A stretch of 64,000 nucleotides of DNA from CAVRAW01 sp963716135 (GCA_963716135.1 OY970289.1:806001-870000); one strand, 5' to 3'; counted from the stretch's first letter, positions 40,417-48,970 are shown. Translations and numbers: made by a program. The notes: a model not told the origin generated them from the sequence alone.

Positions 40417-41142
40417 TTATCTGCCACGCGCCAATTGCCTGCGGACAAGCATGAACACCCGGTCGAACATCTCTTCGGTCAGCTTGCCTGTGAAGGTATT
40501 TTGCTGGCTCGGGTGATAACTGGCGATTAACCAGCGCCCGCCGGCGAAGTTCACGATTGTTCCGTGCCCAAAGCGCGGCAGCGCTCCCTGCCACCAGCCG
40601 CGGCGCTTGGCTTGATCCAAAACGGCGCGAAACGCGATCTGGCCCAAGGCAATCATGCCGCGGGGCTTTAGCAAATCGAATGTCTCGTCCAGCCACAACC
40701 CGCAGTTGTGCAGTTCGCCGACCGTGGGTTTGTTGTCCGGCGGTGCGCAGTGCAGCGCGGCCGTGATCGCGCAGTCCTTCAGCCGCAAACCGTCATCGGC
40801 CGAAATGCTCTGCGGCTGATTGGCGAAGCCCGCCTTGTAGAGTGCGCGAAACAGCCACTCGCCGCTGCGGTCGCCGGTGAAAACGCGCCCCGTGCGATTC
40901 CCGCCATGGGCCGCCGGCGCCAGCCCCACGATCAGCAGCCGCGCCTTGGTGTCGCCGAAATTCGGCACCGGCTTGCCCCAATAGTTCCAATCCGCAAAAG
41001 CGCGCCGCTTGGTTTTCGCCACCTGCCGGCAATATGCCAGCAACCGCGGACATTGTTGGCACATCACGATCCGGCGATTCAAATCATCCCAGGGGCTTTT
41101 CTTGGAACGGCCGCCGCGATTCGTTTGCCGTTTCGATTTCAC
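40417..41142 (-). CDS. Family 5 uracil-DNA glycosylase (UdgB-type)
   Basis: 241 residues. Motif A GLAPAAHGGNRTGRVFTGDR and motif B YHPSQQNT are those of the family 4/5 iron-sulfur uracil-DNA glycosylases, with the extended motif A containing no acidic catalytic residue, as in family 5. CQQCPRL (Cys 28 and 31) and later Cys residues in ALHCAPPDNKP and HNCGLW would ligate the 4Fe-4S cluster. The enzyme removes uracil, and often hypoxanthine or other deaminated bases, from DNA in the cytoplasm. A Lys/Arg-rich N-terminus of about 15 residues precedes the fold. Transcribed leftwards; the CBS-domain gene lies about 50 bp upstream in the same direction, so they may be co-transcribed. Confidence 0.9.
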   Translation of the reverse strand: MKSKRQTNRGGRSKKSPWDDLNRRIVMCQQCPRLLAYCRQVAKTKRRAFADWNYWGKPVPNFGDTKARLLIVGLAPAAHGGNRTGRVFTGDRSGEWLFRALYKAGFANQPQSISADDGLRLKDCAITAALHCAPPDNKPTVGELHNCGLWLDETFDLLKPRGMIALGQIAFRAVLDQAKRRGWWQGALPRFGHGTIVNFAGGRWLIASYHPSQQNTFTGKLTEEMFDRVFMLVRRQLARGR

Positions 41143-41194
41143 GCGCGCGGATCAGCGTTCGAGGGGCCGCAGGCGGGGAGGTTCACCGCCAAAA

Positions 41195-42016
41195 TTACTC
41201 TTCCAACCGCTCGGCCATTGTGCGAAGGATGTCGTCCTCTCGCAAGATGCCCAGCAGCGTTCGCGCCCGATCGGTCACCGGCAACGCCCGCGCGCGATGC
41301 TCCAACATCACCGCGGCGGCCTGTTTCAGCAGCGTGTCGGGAGAAAGCATGGGCAGCGAAGCCAACACGGTGTGCACGGGCCCCGTTTTCAAGTCCGCCG
41401 ACTTTCGCCCCGCATCGCCGTACAAACACAATTGCATCGCCGTGTGCGAAAGGATGCCCAACGGCCGATTCTTGCGCACGACAACCACGAATTCCTGCTT
41501 GTGCTCCTCCGCCACTTCCAGCGCCCGCATCAACGGCTCTTCGGCCTCGATGGTTTGTCCTGGCGAGCTCATGCGGCCGCTCACCGGTTCATCGAAGCCC
41601 GCCCATTCGCCATACGAAAGTTCGCGGAGAAAATCGCTGCTGGTCACCAGCGCGATCAATTGCCCGTCTTCCGTGATCGGCACGCAGTGAAACGTGTGCG
41701 CAACCATGGCCCGCAAAGCAACTTCCGGCGACTCGGCCCGCTCCAGCGTGAGCACCTGGCGCGACATGAATTGCTCCACCGGCTTAGTAGCGATCGACGT
41801 CGGCATTCCCGACGCCGCCTTTTTGGCGGCCGCCTGCATCGTTCGCGCCAGGTCGCGACGGCTGACCAGGCCGACCACGCGGCGCTCTCGGTCCACCACG
41901 GGCAAATAGCGCACCTCCAGTTTTTCCATGGTCCGGCGCAGTTGGTCGAGGCTCGTGTCAGGCGTCACCGCCTGCGGGTTGAACGTCGCCAACGTGCCGT
42001 GCATGATGTCGAGCAT
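41195..42016 (-). CDS. Protein with four CBS domains
   Basis: About 273 residues, almost entirely two tandem CBS pairs: units at residues about 12-60 (YLPVVDRERRVVGLVSRRDL), 75-125 (HCVPITEDGQLIALVTSSDF), 140-190 (FVVVVRKNRPLGILSHTAM) and 205-270 (RALPVTDRARTLLGILREDD). No catalytic domain is attached. Such stand-alone proteins sense adenine nucleotides or S-adenosyl compounds and regulate partners; the partner is unknown here. ATG 42016 is preferred; a TTG at 42034 would add six residues, and ATG 42004 is also possible. Precedes the glycosylase gene in the direction of transcription. Confidence 0.85.
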   Translation of the reverse strand: MLDIMHGTLATFNPQAVTPDTSLDQLRRTMEKLEVRYLPVVDRERRVVGLVSRRDLARTMQAAAKKAASGMPTSIATKPVEQFMSRQVLTLERAESPEVALRAMVAHTFHCVPITEDGQLIALVTSSDFLRELSYGEWAGFDEPVSGRMSSPGQTIEAEEPLMRALEVAEEHKQEFVVVVRKNRPLGILSHTAMQLCLYGDAGRKSADLKTGPVHTVLASLPMLSPDTLLKQAAAVMLEHRARALPVTDRARTLLGILREDDILRTMAERLEE

Positions 42017-42194
42017 GGCGGATAATTCTTGCAATTCTAAAAGTGCTCCGGCGCAGCCGTTATTGCCACGAATGCGAATTACTTAAATTTAGCTTGGGCT
42101 CGCTTCGCCGACGCCCAGCGTGCGCTACCCCGCTATCCTTCGGTATCAATTGGATCGATTATGCAGGCGCCCGAGCCGCCAAATCGGTGGGCTT

Positions 42195-43130
42195 CTAGCG
42201 GGCGGCGGGCGGCGCCGGCGTTGCCTGAGCCGAAACAATCGCCGCCAGCGTGGGTGCAATTTGTGTGTGCTGAAACTGAAAACCGCTGGCTAGCGCTGCC
42301 TGCGGCACGGTCCGCTGCGACTCGAACAGCACCTTGGCAAACTCGCCCAACAGCACGCGCAACGCAAAATACGGCGCCGTCAATACGGCAGGTCGATTGA
42401 CGGCGGCCGCCAGCGCCTCGGTGAATTCACGGTTCCTCACCGGGTTGGGCGCCGCGCCGTTCACCGGCCCGGAAACAGACGACTGTTTCGCCGAGTGGAC
42501 ATACAACGCCGCCAAATCATCGACGTGAATCCAAGGCATCCATTGGCTCCCATTGCCCAGCGGACCGCCGAGGCCAAGCTTAAACGGCAGCAGCATCTTC
42601 TTCAGGGCCCCGCCCTCCGGCCCCAGCACAATGCCCGTGCGCAAACACACCACGCGGATTCCCAATTCCGCGGCCCGCTGCGCTTCGCGCTCCCAGGCCA
42701 CGCACACATACGCTAAAAAATCGTTCCCCGGCGGGGCCGATTCGTCCAGCACTTCGTCGCCGCGCGATCCGTAATACCCCACGGCCGATGCGGAAACCAG
42801 CACCTTGGGCGGCTGTCTCATTTGCCGCAGCCCTTCGATCAAATTCCGCGTTCCCACCTCCCGGCTTTCGCGAATCCGCTTTTTTTGCCTGGTGGTCCAG
42901 CGCCCGCTGGCCACCGACTCCCCTGCCAAATGAAATACGGCCTCCACGCCTTCAAGCGCTTGGGCCGGCGGTGGTCCGGCCAGCGGATCCCACGCATACG
43001 CCTCCACCTGATATTTGCTCAACGCCTGGCGTGCCCGCTCCGCATCGCGGCTAAGCACGACGGGGCGATCCAGAAGTGCAAGCAAATGCGCTCCGATGAA
43101 CCCAGTCGCCCCGGTGACCAATGCGCGCAT
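42195..43130 (-). CDS. TIGR01777 family NAD(P)-dependent epimerase-like protein
   Basis: 311 residues. The Rossmann motif VTGATGFIGAHLLALL opens the protein; AVFHLAGESVASGRWTTRQK and SASAVGYYGSRGDEVLDES follow, and the extended SDR tyrosine motif is YYGSRG. MPWIHVDDLA and GPVNGAAPNPVRNREFTEAL complete the YfcH/SulA-like TIGR01777 pattern; the C-terminal DUF1731-like part contains ALRVLLGEFAKVLFESQRTV and PQAALASGFQFQH. The physiological substrate of this family is not established. A Pro/Ala-rich tail ends the protein. Transcribed leftwards. Confidence 0.9.
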   Translation of the reverse strand: MRALVTGATGFIGAHLLALLDRPVVLSRDAERARQALSKYQVEAYAWDPLAGPPPAQALEGVEAVFHLAGESVASGRWTTRQKKRIRESREVGTRNLIEGLRQMRQPPKVLVSASAVGYYGSRGDEVLDESAPPGNDFLAYVCVAWEREAQRAAELGIRVVCLRTGIVLGPEGGALKKMLLPFKLGLGGPLGNGSQWMPWIHVDDLAALYVHSAKQSSVSGPVNGAAPNPVRNREFTEALAAAVNRPAVLTAPYFALRVLLGEFAKVLFESQRTVPQAALASGFQFQHTQIAPTLAAIVSAQATPAPPAAR

Positions 43131-43262
43131 GAAAACCTCGGCTTATACCGGCACGTAACAATCAGCGTCTGAAGAATTCTAGCTTTCGGCAGCGCCCTCC
43201 GTGGGCAAGCTCAAACGCTTGCGGATGGCCGCAACGAACAGAACCCGCGAAGTGAGCAATTC

Positions 43263-44291
43263 TCATTCCGGACCAGCCGCGCGGCGCAGCCGATCGTGCA
43301 CCGCCAGCCAGGCGTCCCCGTTGGGCGGCAAATCCACCACGATCGCCTCCGCGCCGGCATCGTCCAATTCGTGCAGCGCCGCATAAAGACGAGCCGAATA
43401 CGCGGCCGCCGCCGCGGGCATGTCGATCACCACCAACTGATTTTGTCCTTTCGCCGGCGACTTTTCGACAGCATCAGCCAACCGCAGCCAGCCGATCCGC
43501 TTCCTTGCCGCTTGCAATTCCGCGATCTTCGCCGCCGCCCTCTGTTGATCGACACACACGACCTGGCCCCGCGGCGCATAATGCTTCTCCAGCATCCCTG
43601 GCGAGCGTAATGGACCAGCGCCTGCCGCTCCGGCCACGTTCACCGCTCCGATCACTTGCTCCAACTGGGCCACGCTCACCAATCCAGGCCGCAAAACGCG
43701 CGGCGGTTCGACCGTGAGGTCCAGCACCGTAGATTCCAAACCGCCCGAAGTGGGCCCGGCATCGAGAATCATGTCGACGCGGCCTTCCAGATCCGCCAGA
43801 ACATGCGCAGCCGTCGTCGGCGAAACTCGCGACGATCGATTGGCGCCGGGCGCCGCAATGGGCACTTCGGCCGCCTTCAGAAGCGCCAGCGCCACCCGGT
43901 GCGCCGGCACGCGCAAGCCCACCGTCGCACCGCCGGCAGTAACAATGTCCGGCACCACCGGCCGCTTGGGAAGCACCAACGTCAACGGCCCTGGCCAGAA
44001 CCGCTTGCCAAGTCGTTCGGCGCGCTCCGGCCACGCGGCGGCCAAAGCTCTCGCGGCTTCAGCGTCGGCCACGTGCACGATCACCGGATTCCTCGCCGGC
44101 CGCTCTTTGGCGGCAAAAATCGCCTGCACGGCCCCGGTCTCCAGCGCATTGGCCCCCAAGCCGTAGACGGTTTCCGTGGGCAAGGCCACCAGTCCGCCGC
44201 GCCGCAGGACTTCGGCCGCCTCGGCAATCGCTGCTTCTTGCGGATGCTCCGCCGAAACTTGCCGCACCACGGTGTGCCGGGAATGAGACAT
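43263..44291 (-). CDS. Threonylcarbamoyl-AMP synthase (Sua5/YrdC family, long form)
   Basis: 342 residues from ATG 44291. The YrdC domain (residues about 15-200) shows GGLVALPTETVYGLGANAL, KERPARNPVIVHV and RFWPGPLTLVLPKR; the Sua5-specific C-terminal domain follows (SPGMLEKHYAPRGQVVCVD). It makes threonylcarbamoyl-AMP from threonine, bicarbonate and ATP, the first step of t6A modification at position 37 of ANN-decoding tRNAs. The frame is open upstream into the metalloprotease reading, so a fused 577-residue ORF exists; I treat that as an indel artefact because a stop lies in the neighbouring frame just upstream and MSHSRHTVVRQVS is a natural start. Confidence 0.9.
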   Translation of the reverse strand: MSHSRHTVVRQVSAEHPQEAAIAEAAEVLRRGGLVALPTETVYGLGANALETGAVQAIFAAKERPARNPVIVHVADAEAARALAAAWPERAERLGKRFWPGPLTLVLPKRPVVPDIVTAGGATVGLRVPAHRVALALLKAAEVPIAAPGANRSSRVSPTTAAHVLADLEGRVDMILDAGPTSGGLESTVLDLTVEPPRVLRPGLVSVAQLEQVIGAVNVAGAAGAGPLRSPGMLEKHYAPRGQVVCVDQQRAAAKIAELQAARKRIGWLRLADAVEKSPAKGQNQLVVIDMPAAAAAYSARLYAALHELDDAGAEAIVVDLPPNGDAWLAVHDRLRRAAGPE

Positions 44292-44319
44292 GATCGGCCG
44301 CACCTTGGCGCCGTGGCGA

Positions 44320-45433
44320 TTAGGCGCACCCGCGCCGCCGGCTTGCGCCTCCGCGGCGCTCAAGATTCGCAAATACTGCCGCGCCGCCGGATCGTCGGGC
44401 AGCGCCTTGTCGATTACCTGATAAATCGCCCGCAGCCGCGCGATGGTATCCGGCGAAAGATCGGCCACGGAGCGCCCATGGCCATTCCGCAATTCTTCCG
44501 CCACCAAATTCATGGCCAGCGCGTTGATCGGGTCGAAATGGATTTGAAAGCGTTTGGAGCGCGATTGACGGTCCCCCAATTGCGGTCGCATGACCGCGTC
44601 CGATTCCGGACTGTGTACCGCCCCCAAATAATGCCCGATTTCGTGCAACAAAAACTCCATCCGCTCCGACTCGCTGAAATATCTCGACCATTCCCGCACC
44701 AGGATGTGGCGATCCAACGGCCCATGCGTGCCCCCCATGTGCATCCGCCCGCTGGGAGTTTGGTATCGGGCGGTGAAACCGATGGCCAGCCGAGCGTCGC
44801 CGGGTTCGACCGTCCGCGAAAACTCGTTGACGGCGGCATCGAAGTCCGTGATCGTGTTCTTCAGACGCCATTCGCCGCTGCCGATCACCTTGATCTTGAT
44901 CCCGCAGGTACGCTCCAAAATCTCGGAGCACGCCGCCAAGCGCTCTCGCACCCGACGCTCCCAAACGGTGCGATTCGCACGTTCGTCGTCGTCCACAAAG
45001 ATTTTGACCGTAATCGTGCGGGCAGCCTCGGCGTCGGCGGGCGTGCGCGCAATGCCGAACCAGAGCTGTGCACGACGGTGGGCTCGGCCGTCGGCATGCC
45101 GCCGATGCCGATCCGCACGAAATCGATTTTCCCCGAGGGCAGCGTGCCGAAGAAATACGCCGCATCGGGATCGATCACGTAAGCCGCGCCGGCGGTGGCC
45201 AGCCGGGCCGATTCGCCCCGAGCCAGCGGCACGACGGAGATATCTCCCGACGCCACGGTGTACGGGCTGGATTTTCCGACCTGCCCGTCACGCCCCTGCT
45301 CGGCGACCGTGAATTGAATGTCGTCCGCGGTGCGGTTGCTGATCACCGCCACGGCGGCCTGCGCAACCAAAGTGCCGCAAGCAGTCGCCAGCAAGGCGCC
45401 GGCAAAAACGAATTGACAATAATATGGCCGCAT
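44320..45433 (-). CDS. Secreted matrixin-like zinc metalloprotease (frameshifted)
   Basis: The N-terminal part from ATG 45433 (MRPYYCQFVFAGALLATACG) has a signal sequence and a beta-rich domain (VISNRTADDIQFTVAEQG). Near 45070 the frame shifts, after which QLWFGIARTPADAEAARTIT and VKIFVDDDERANRTVW continue. The catalytic motif is LLHEIGHYLGAVHSPESDAVM minus its last residues: HExxHxxGxxH with a Met downstream, the metzincin zinc site. The C-terminal end is uncertain: in the frame that carries the catalytic domain there is no stop before Sua5, but a one-base change near 44335 gives the stop at 44320-44322. A substrate cannot be deduced; it may process envelope proteins. Confidence 0.68.
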
Positions 45434-45542
45434 TCTTCTACTTTAACCTTCTGAGTACTCCAGTGCGACCCGCTGATCCTGGTGCGGAAATGCCGTTACC
45501 CTGAATTATTACCACTCCATCCCACAAAATGCAGGCACTATC

Positions 45543-45908
45543 ATGCTCGCCAGCACAATGATCCTCTGTTTGGTCGTCGGTCTGACGGCCGGAATCCTCT
45601 CCGGTTTGGTCGGTCTCGGCGGAGGCAGCGTCATGATTCCAGCTTTGATCTGGCTCTTGGGTATGACGCAACAACAAGCGCAGGGCACTACGCTGGCGAT
45701 GATGGTCCCGCCCATCGGCATCTTGGCGGCCTACGCCTACTGGCGGGCCGGCTTTGTCGATCTGCGCGTCGCCGCACTGGCTTGCATCGGTTTTGTCATC
45801 GGCGGTTACATCGGGGCGCGCTTCGCGGTCACTTTTTCCAACGAAATTTTGCAGCGCATCTTCGCCGTCGCGCTCATCGCCGTCGGCCTGGAAATGCTCA
45901 TCAAGTAA
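45543..45908 (+). CDS. Half-size TauE/SafE (TSUP) family permease
   Basis: 121 residues with four hydrophobic segments. LVVGLTAGILSGLVGLGGGS and MIPALIWLLGMTQQQAQGTT are the first half of the TauE/SafE signature, and the protein ends ALIAVGLEMLIK after IGARFA. Full members have about 250 residues and eight helices from an internal duplication; half-size forms are common and probably pair. The family exports or imports sulfur-containing or organic anions; the substrate here is unknown. Divergent from the metalloprotease gene across a 109-bp gap. Confidence 0.85.
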   Translation: MLASTMILCLVVGLTAGILSGLVGLGGGSVMIPALIWLLGMTQQQAQGTTLAMMVPPIGILAAYAYWRAGFVDLRVAALACIGFVIGGYIGARFAVTFSNEILQRIFAVALIAVGLEMLIK

Positions 45909-45945
45909 TCCGCAAAGTGCGCCGCCCGCACGGCCCGCGCAAAAA

Positions 45946-45971
45946 AAGGCCCCGGTTCTACCCGGGACCTT
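45946..45971 (-). terminator. Terminator for the TTYYAP gene
   Basis: On the minus strand a nine-pair stem with one mismatch (45946-45955 with 45962-45971) is followed by a run of seven T residues (complement of 45941-45947), which ends the minus-strand gene at 46025. Confidence 0.7.
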
Positions 45972-46024
45972 CTTCGTATTCACGAGATCGGCGCGAGCTT
46001 GCGCTGCGGCGCCGATCGGTTTGC

Positions 46025-46453
46025 TTACCGGAACAAGTTCCGAATCGGTTGACCCGGAACGCGGTACCGGTAGTACCCGTAATAAGGATATCCGTACGTA
46101 TACACCGGAGCGGCGACAACCGGCGAGTAGACTGTCGTCGGGGCGTAATACGTGGTGACCGGCGTCGGAGCATAGTACGTGGTGACAGGTTCCACGACCG
46201 CCGGTGCGTAGTACGTGGTGACTGTCGAAGGATACGCAGCCGTTACCGTGGTCGGCATCGGCGCACCGGTCACGACCGAAGCCGTGGTCGACGGTGCATA
46301 GTACGTCGTTGTGGCCGGAGCATAATACGCCGTCGTCGCCGGAGCGTAATATGTCGTTACCGGAGCAACCGCGCCGCAGCCGCAATCGGCTTGCGCTACG
46401 CCGGCCACGCCAAGTGCGGTCACCACCAGCAGTGCCAGAAAAACGCGCTTCAT
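46025..46453 (-). CDS. Small secreted TTYYAP-repeat protein
   Basis: 142 residues. Signal peptide MKRVFLALLVVTALGVAGVA, cut near QADCGCG. The mature part is low-complexity: TTYYAP or close variants (TAYYAP, TTYYAPS) occur at least six times, separated by Val/Thr/Pro/Ala spacers, and the end is Tyr-rich (YGYPYYGYYRYRVPG). Similar Tyr/Pro repeat proteins occur in planctomycetes as abundant secreted or wall-associated proteins of unknown role. AGGAGG lies seven bases before ATG 46453, so expression is probably strong. The CGCG near the new N-terminus could cross-link or bind metal; that is speculation. Confidence 0.8.
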   Translation of the reverse strand: MKRVFLALLVVTALGVAGVAQADCGCGAVAPVTTYYAPATTAYYAPATTTYYAPSTTASVVTGAPMPTTVTAAYPSTVTTYYAPAVVEPVTTYYAPTPVTTYYAPTTVYSPVVAAPVYTYGYPYYGYYRYRVPGQPIRNLFR

Positions 46454-46877
46454 ACAAACCTCCTGGGAGTCTTCGTAATTGTTCAGTTGATCTGAAGTGG
46501 TAAAGATAAGCGGCGATACGATCCATGCTGCCTAGGAAAGTATGTCACTAAAAACCGCCAATATCAAGCAATTGCACGTGGTATGCCGTCAACATGCACC
46601 CGCGCTTTCTTGTTTCCTTTTGGCAACACCAAACGTAACTCAGGTAGCCTAGGTGAATCGAATCGGTTGCGCGAAGAATGATGGCGCAAGCATACCTGGC
46701 ATTGCCAACTACGAATTGGTGCCCGCTGGCTCGATCCGGCGACCAATTGACCAACCGAAAATCGGCCGGACGAATAACCAAGGGGACTGCTACCACTTCG
46801 CCGAATGGGGGGAAGCCATTCTTTGGGCACTTTAGCCCCGAGGTCTGCCCGGGGGTCGCGAACCAAGAACGGTCGCT
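46454..46877. other. Intergenic region without a supported gene
   Basis: About 420 bp. A minus-strand frame at 46548-46796 (82 codons) is open but has no recognisable features and I do not call it. The stretch next to 46454 should contain the promoter of the TTYYAP gene. Confidence 0.4.
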
Positions 46878-46982
46878 TTAGATTCCAAACCGACGGCTGA
46901 ACCGAATCGCACGGTGCCGGGCATACCAGGCTCGCTTCGCGGCATTCTTCGAAAAGCGTCGATTTCGGGTTCCGTCTGGCAT
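46878..46982 (-). CDS. 34-residue basic small protein, copy 1
   Basis: ATG at 46982, TAA at 46878-46880. The peptide starts MPDGTRNRRFSKNAAKRAWY and ends RAIRFSRRFGI; 12 or so of 34 residues are Arg, Lys or His. An AGGAAAGGTG ribosome-binding site lies just before the ATG. The same peptide is encoded at 47125-47229; the three base differences between the copies (Ala, Ala and Ile or Gly codons) are all silent, while the flanks outside the coding part have diverged with indels. That pattern supports real translation under selection. I do not recognise a family; a nucleic-acid or ribosome-binding role is plausible from the charge. Too short for usual gene callers. Confidence 0.6.
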   Translation of the reverse strand: MPDGTRNRRFSKNAAKRAWYARHRAIRFSRRFGI

Positions 46983-47063
46983 GGGTCACCTTTCCTTTCT
47001 GACCTTGTGAGCGTAAAGCCAGACGATCTGTTACAGCAGAAAAACCGAGGGGAGGGCGAGGCT

Positions 47064-47080
47064 CCCGCCGAGCCGGCGGG
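47064..47080 (-). terminator. GC-rich hairpin between the small-protein copies
   Basis: CCCGCCG and CGGCGGG pair perfectly around a 3-nt loop, downstream of copy 2 on its strand. It lacks an adjacent T-run, so a role in termination is only possible. Confidence 0.35.
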
Positions 47081-47124
47081 TGGCATGCCCTGAGTCTTCG
47101 AAGGGCATGAAAGAGCGTGAATTC

Positions 47125-47229
47125 TTAGATCCCAAACCGACGGCTGAACCGAATCGCACGGTGCCGGGCATACCAGGCTCGCTTGGCCGCATTCTTCGAA
47201 AAGCGTCGATTTCGGGTTCCGTCTGGCAT
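47125..47229 (-). CDS. 34-residue basic small protein, copy 2
   Basis: ATG at 47229, TAA at 47125-47127; protein identical to copy 1, 247 bp away. The leader (GTCTGGCTTTACGCTC followed about 15 bp later by AGAAAGGAAAGGTGACCC before the ATG) is shared with copy 1, so each copy seems to carry its own promoter or leader and ribosome-binding site. Transcription would run towards the TTYYAP gene. Confidence 0.6.
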   Translation of the reverse strand: MPDGTRNRRFSKNAAKRAWYARHRAIRFSRRFGI

Positions 47230-47467
47230 GGGTCACCTTTCCTTTCTGCTCTGTAGGAGCGTAAAGCCAGACAGTTTGTTACAGGGGCTTTTTAGAGGGC
47301 CTTGGAAGGCCATTTTGAGCTCAATTAGGCCCGCCGATTCGTCCAAACCAAGGCCCAATGGCGGCTTTCCCTGGGATGCCTCCACCCTTGAAATCGGCCG
47401 CCAGGGGGTATCATGGCGGTTTCATTGGCCGGATTCATAACCTCTTTCCCGCATAAAAGGCCGTCCC

Positions 47468-47937
47468 ATGTCCACCATCAGCAACACCAGCTCATTCAAA
47501 CCGCTCAAAAAGGCCGGCTCTCTGTTCGACGAATTCAAAGCCTTCGCCTTCAAAGGCAACGTGGTCGACCTGGCGATCGGCGTAATCATCGGGGCCGCCT
47601 TCGGAACGATCATCAAATCGCTCGTCGACAACATCATCATGCCATTGCTGTCGCTGGTGATGCCCAGCGATCAGGGATATGAAAAGTTGCAAACCGTGCT
47701 TGCCTCGCACGTGGATCCGACCACGCAAGCCGTCGTCATTGACAAGGCAATTAACTGGGGAAAATTCCTGGCCGAAGTGCTCAATTTTGTGATCGTCGCC
47801 TTCGTCCTGTTCATCTTCATCAAGCTGTTCCTCGGCTGGCTGATGCGCGCAAAAAAGAAGAAGCCGCCGCCCCGCCCATGACGAAGGACCAATTGCTCCT
47901 CACCGAAATCCGCGACTTGTTGAAAGCGAAGCAATAG
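47468..47937 (+). CDS. mscL: Large-conductance mechanosensitive channel (frameshifted near the C-terminus)
   Basis: About 156 residues once repaired. FDEFKAFAFKGNVVDLAIGV and IIGAAFGTIIKSLVDNIIMP form the amphipathic N-terminal helix and first pore-lining helix; FVIVAFVLFIFIKLF is the second membrane helix. The frame is lost in the A-run at 47851-47856: six A where seven give RAKKEEAAAPP, and the conserved C-terminal helix TKDQLLLTEIRDLLKAKQ then ends at TAG 47935-47937. As sequenced the ORF stops at 47881 with a KKKKPPPRP tail. MscL is a pentameric channel that releases solutes on hypo-osmotic shock. The N-terminus is about 15 residues longer than in E. coli. Confidence 0.92.
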
Positions 47938-47980
47938 CAAACATCAAGCCCAGGCGTTGCAACCCCTGGGATTCCTCACC

Positions 47981-48877
47981 ATGAAACTCAAAGACCTGCT
48001 GGAGCACTGTCAAATCAAAGCCGGAAAAAAATTCCGGCTCAAAGATCACGACCCCTCCTGGGCCGGCGACCCGAATATCTCCAAGCACGATCGCAAGGAA
48101 TTTGCCGAAAACGCCCTCTCCGAAGACGTCACCGCCCTGGCCGAAGCGCAGGAACTGCTTTACGCCTCCGATACCTGGTCGCTGTTGATCGTGTTGCAGG
48201 CGATGGATGCCGCCGGCAAAGACGGCATGATCAAGCACGTCATGTCAGGCATCAACCCGCAAGGCTGCCAGGTCTTCAGCTTCAAACAGCCCTCGAAAGA
48301 AGAACTCGACCACAATTTTCTCTGGCGCTGCATGGTCCGCCTCCCCGAACGCGGCCGCATCGGCATTTTCAACCGCTCCTACTACGAAGACGTGCTGGTC
48401 GTAAAAGTGCATCCGGAACTAATCGCCAACGAGCACATTCCCAACGCCAAAGTGAACAAAGAATTCTGGGAAAAGCGCTATCAAGACATCAACAACTTCG
48501 AAGAACACCTCACGCGCAACGGCACGAAGATCGTCAAGTTTTATCTGAACATCTCCAAAGACGAGCAGCGCGAGCGCTTCCTGGCCCGCATCGACAACCC
48601 CGACAAGCACTGGAAATTCTCCACCGCCGACGTGGCCGAGCGCGGCTTCTGGGACGAGTACATGGACGCCTTCCAGCAGTGCATCGACAACACCAGCACC
48701 GACTGGGCCCCCTGGTACGTCATCCCTTCCAACCATAAATGGGTCAGCCGCGCCCTAGTCGCCAAAATCCTGGTCGACATCATTCAATCCTTGGGCGTGA
48801 AATACCCCGAGGTCAGCCCCGAGCGCCTGAAGCAAATCGAAGCCGCGAAGAAACAACTGGAATCGGAAAAAGACTGA
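47981..48877 (+). CDS. Polyphosphate kinase 2 family protein (polyphosphate:nucleotide phosphotransferase)
   Basis: 298 residues from ATG 47981. The Walker A-like motif is MDAAGKDGMIKHVMSGINPQ, followed by FNRSYYEDVLVVKVHPE (Walker B/lid region) and FYLNISKDEQRERFLARIDN. HKWVSRALVAKILVDII is the family's C-terminal helix. PPK2 enzymes use inorganic polyphosphate to phosphorylate AMP, ADP or GDP, or run the reverse reaction; the shorter single-domain form with this SGINPQG motif is the polyphosphate:AMP/ADP phosphotransferase type. Cytoplasmic. Starts 43 bp after mscL and may be co-transcribed with it. Confidence 0.9.
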   Translation: MKLKDLLEHCQIKAGKKFRLKDHDPSWAGDPNISKHDRKEFAENALSEDVTALAEAQELLYASDTWSLLIVLQAMDAAGKDGMIKHVMSGINPQGCQVFSFKQPSKEELDHNFLWRCMVRLPERGRIGIFNRSYYEDVLVVKVHPELIANEHIPNAKVNKEFWEKRYQDINNFEEHLTRNGTKIVKFYLNISKDEQRERFLARIDNPDKHWKFSTADVAERGFWDEYMDAFQQCIDNTSTDWAPWYVIPSNHKWVSRALVAKILVDIIQSLGVKYPEVSPERLKQIEAAKKQLESEKD

Positions 48878-48894
48878 GGCCAGGAAAGCTCTGG

Positions 48895-48970
48895 GCTATG
48901 AGCAGTGAACAATGAACAACAGCTGGCTCCCGCGATTCGTGTTCATTGCTCATTGCTCATAGTTCATAGC
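48895..48970. repeat. Imperfect inverted repeat before the xdh cluster
   Basis: GAGCAGTGAACAATGAAC and its near-complement GTTCATTGCTCATTGCTC (two mismatches in 18) face each other across about 25 bp, with GCTATG/CATAGC extending the outer stem. Probably a terminator or 3' mRNA structure after the PPK2 gene. Confidence 0.55.

Noticed and set aside
43656..45182. A 508-codon plus-strand frame opposite Sua5 and the metalloprotease
   Set aside because: Arg/His/Pro-rich shadow; both minus-strand genes have clear catalytic motifs.
46564..46989. A 141-codon minus-strand frame overlapping the small-protein copy
   Set aside because: It shares the ribosome-binding region but is in a different frame from the 34-residue peptide; the silent differences between copies fit only the short frame.
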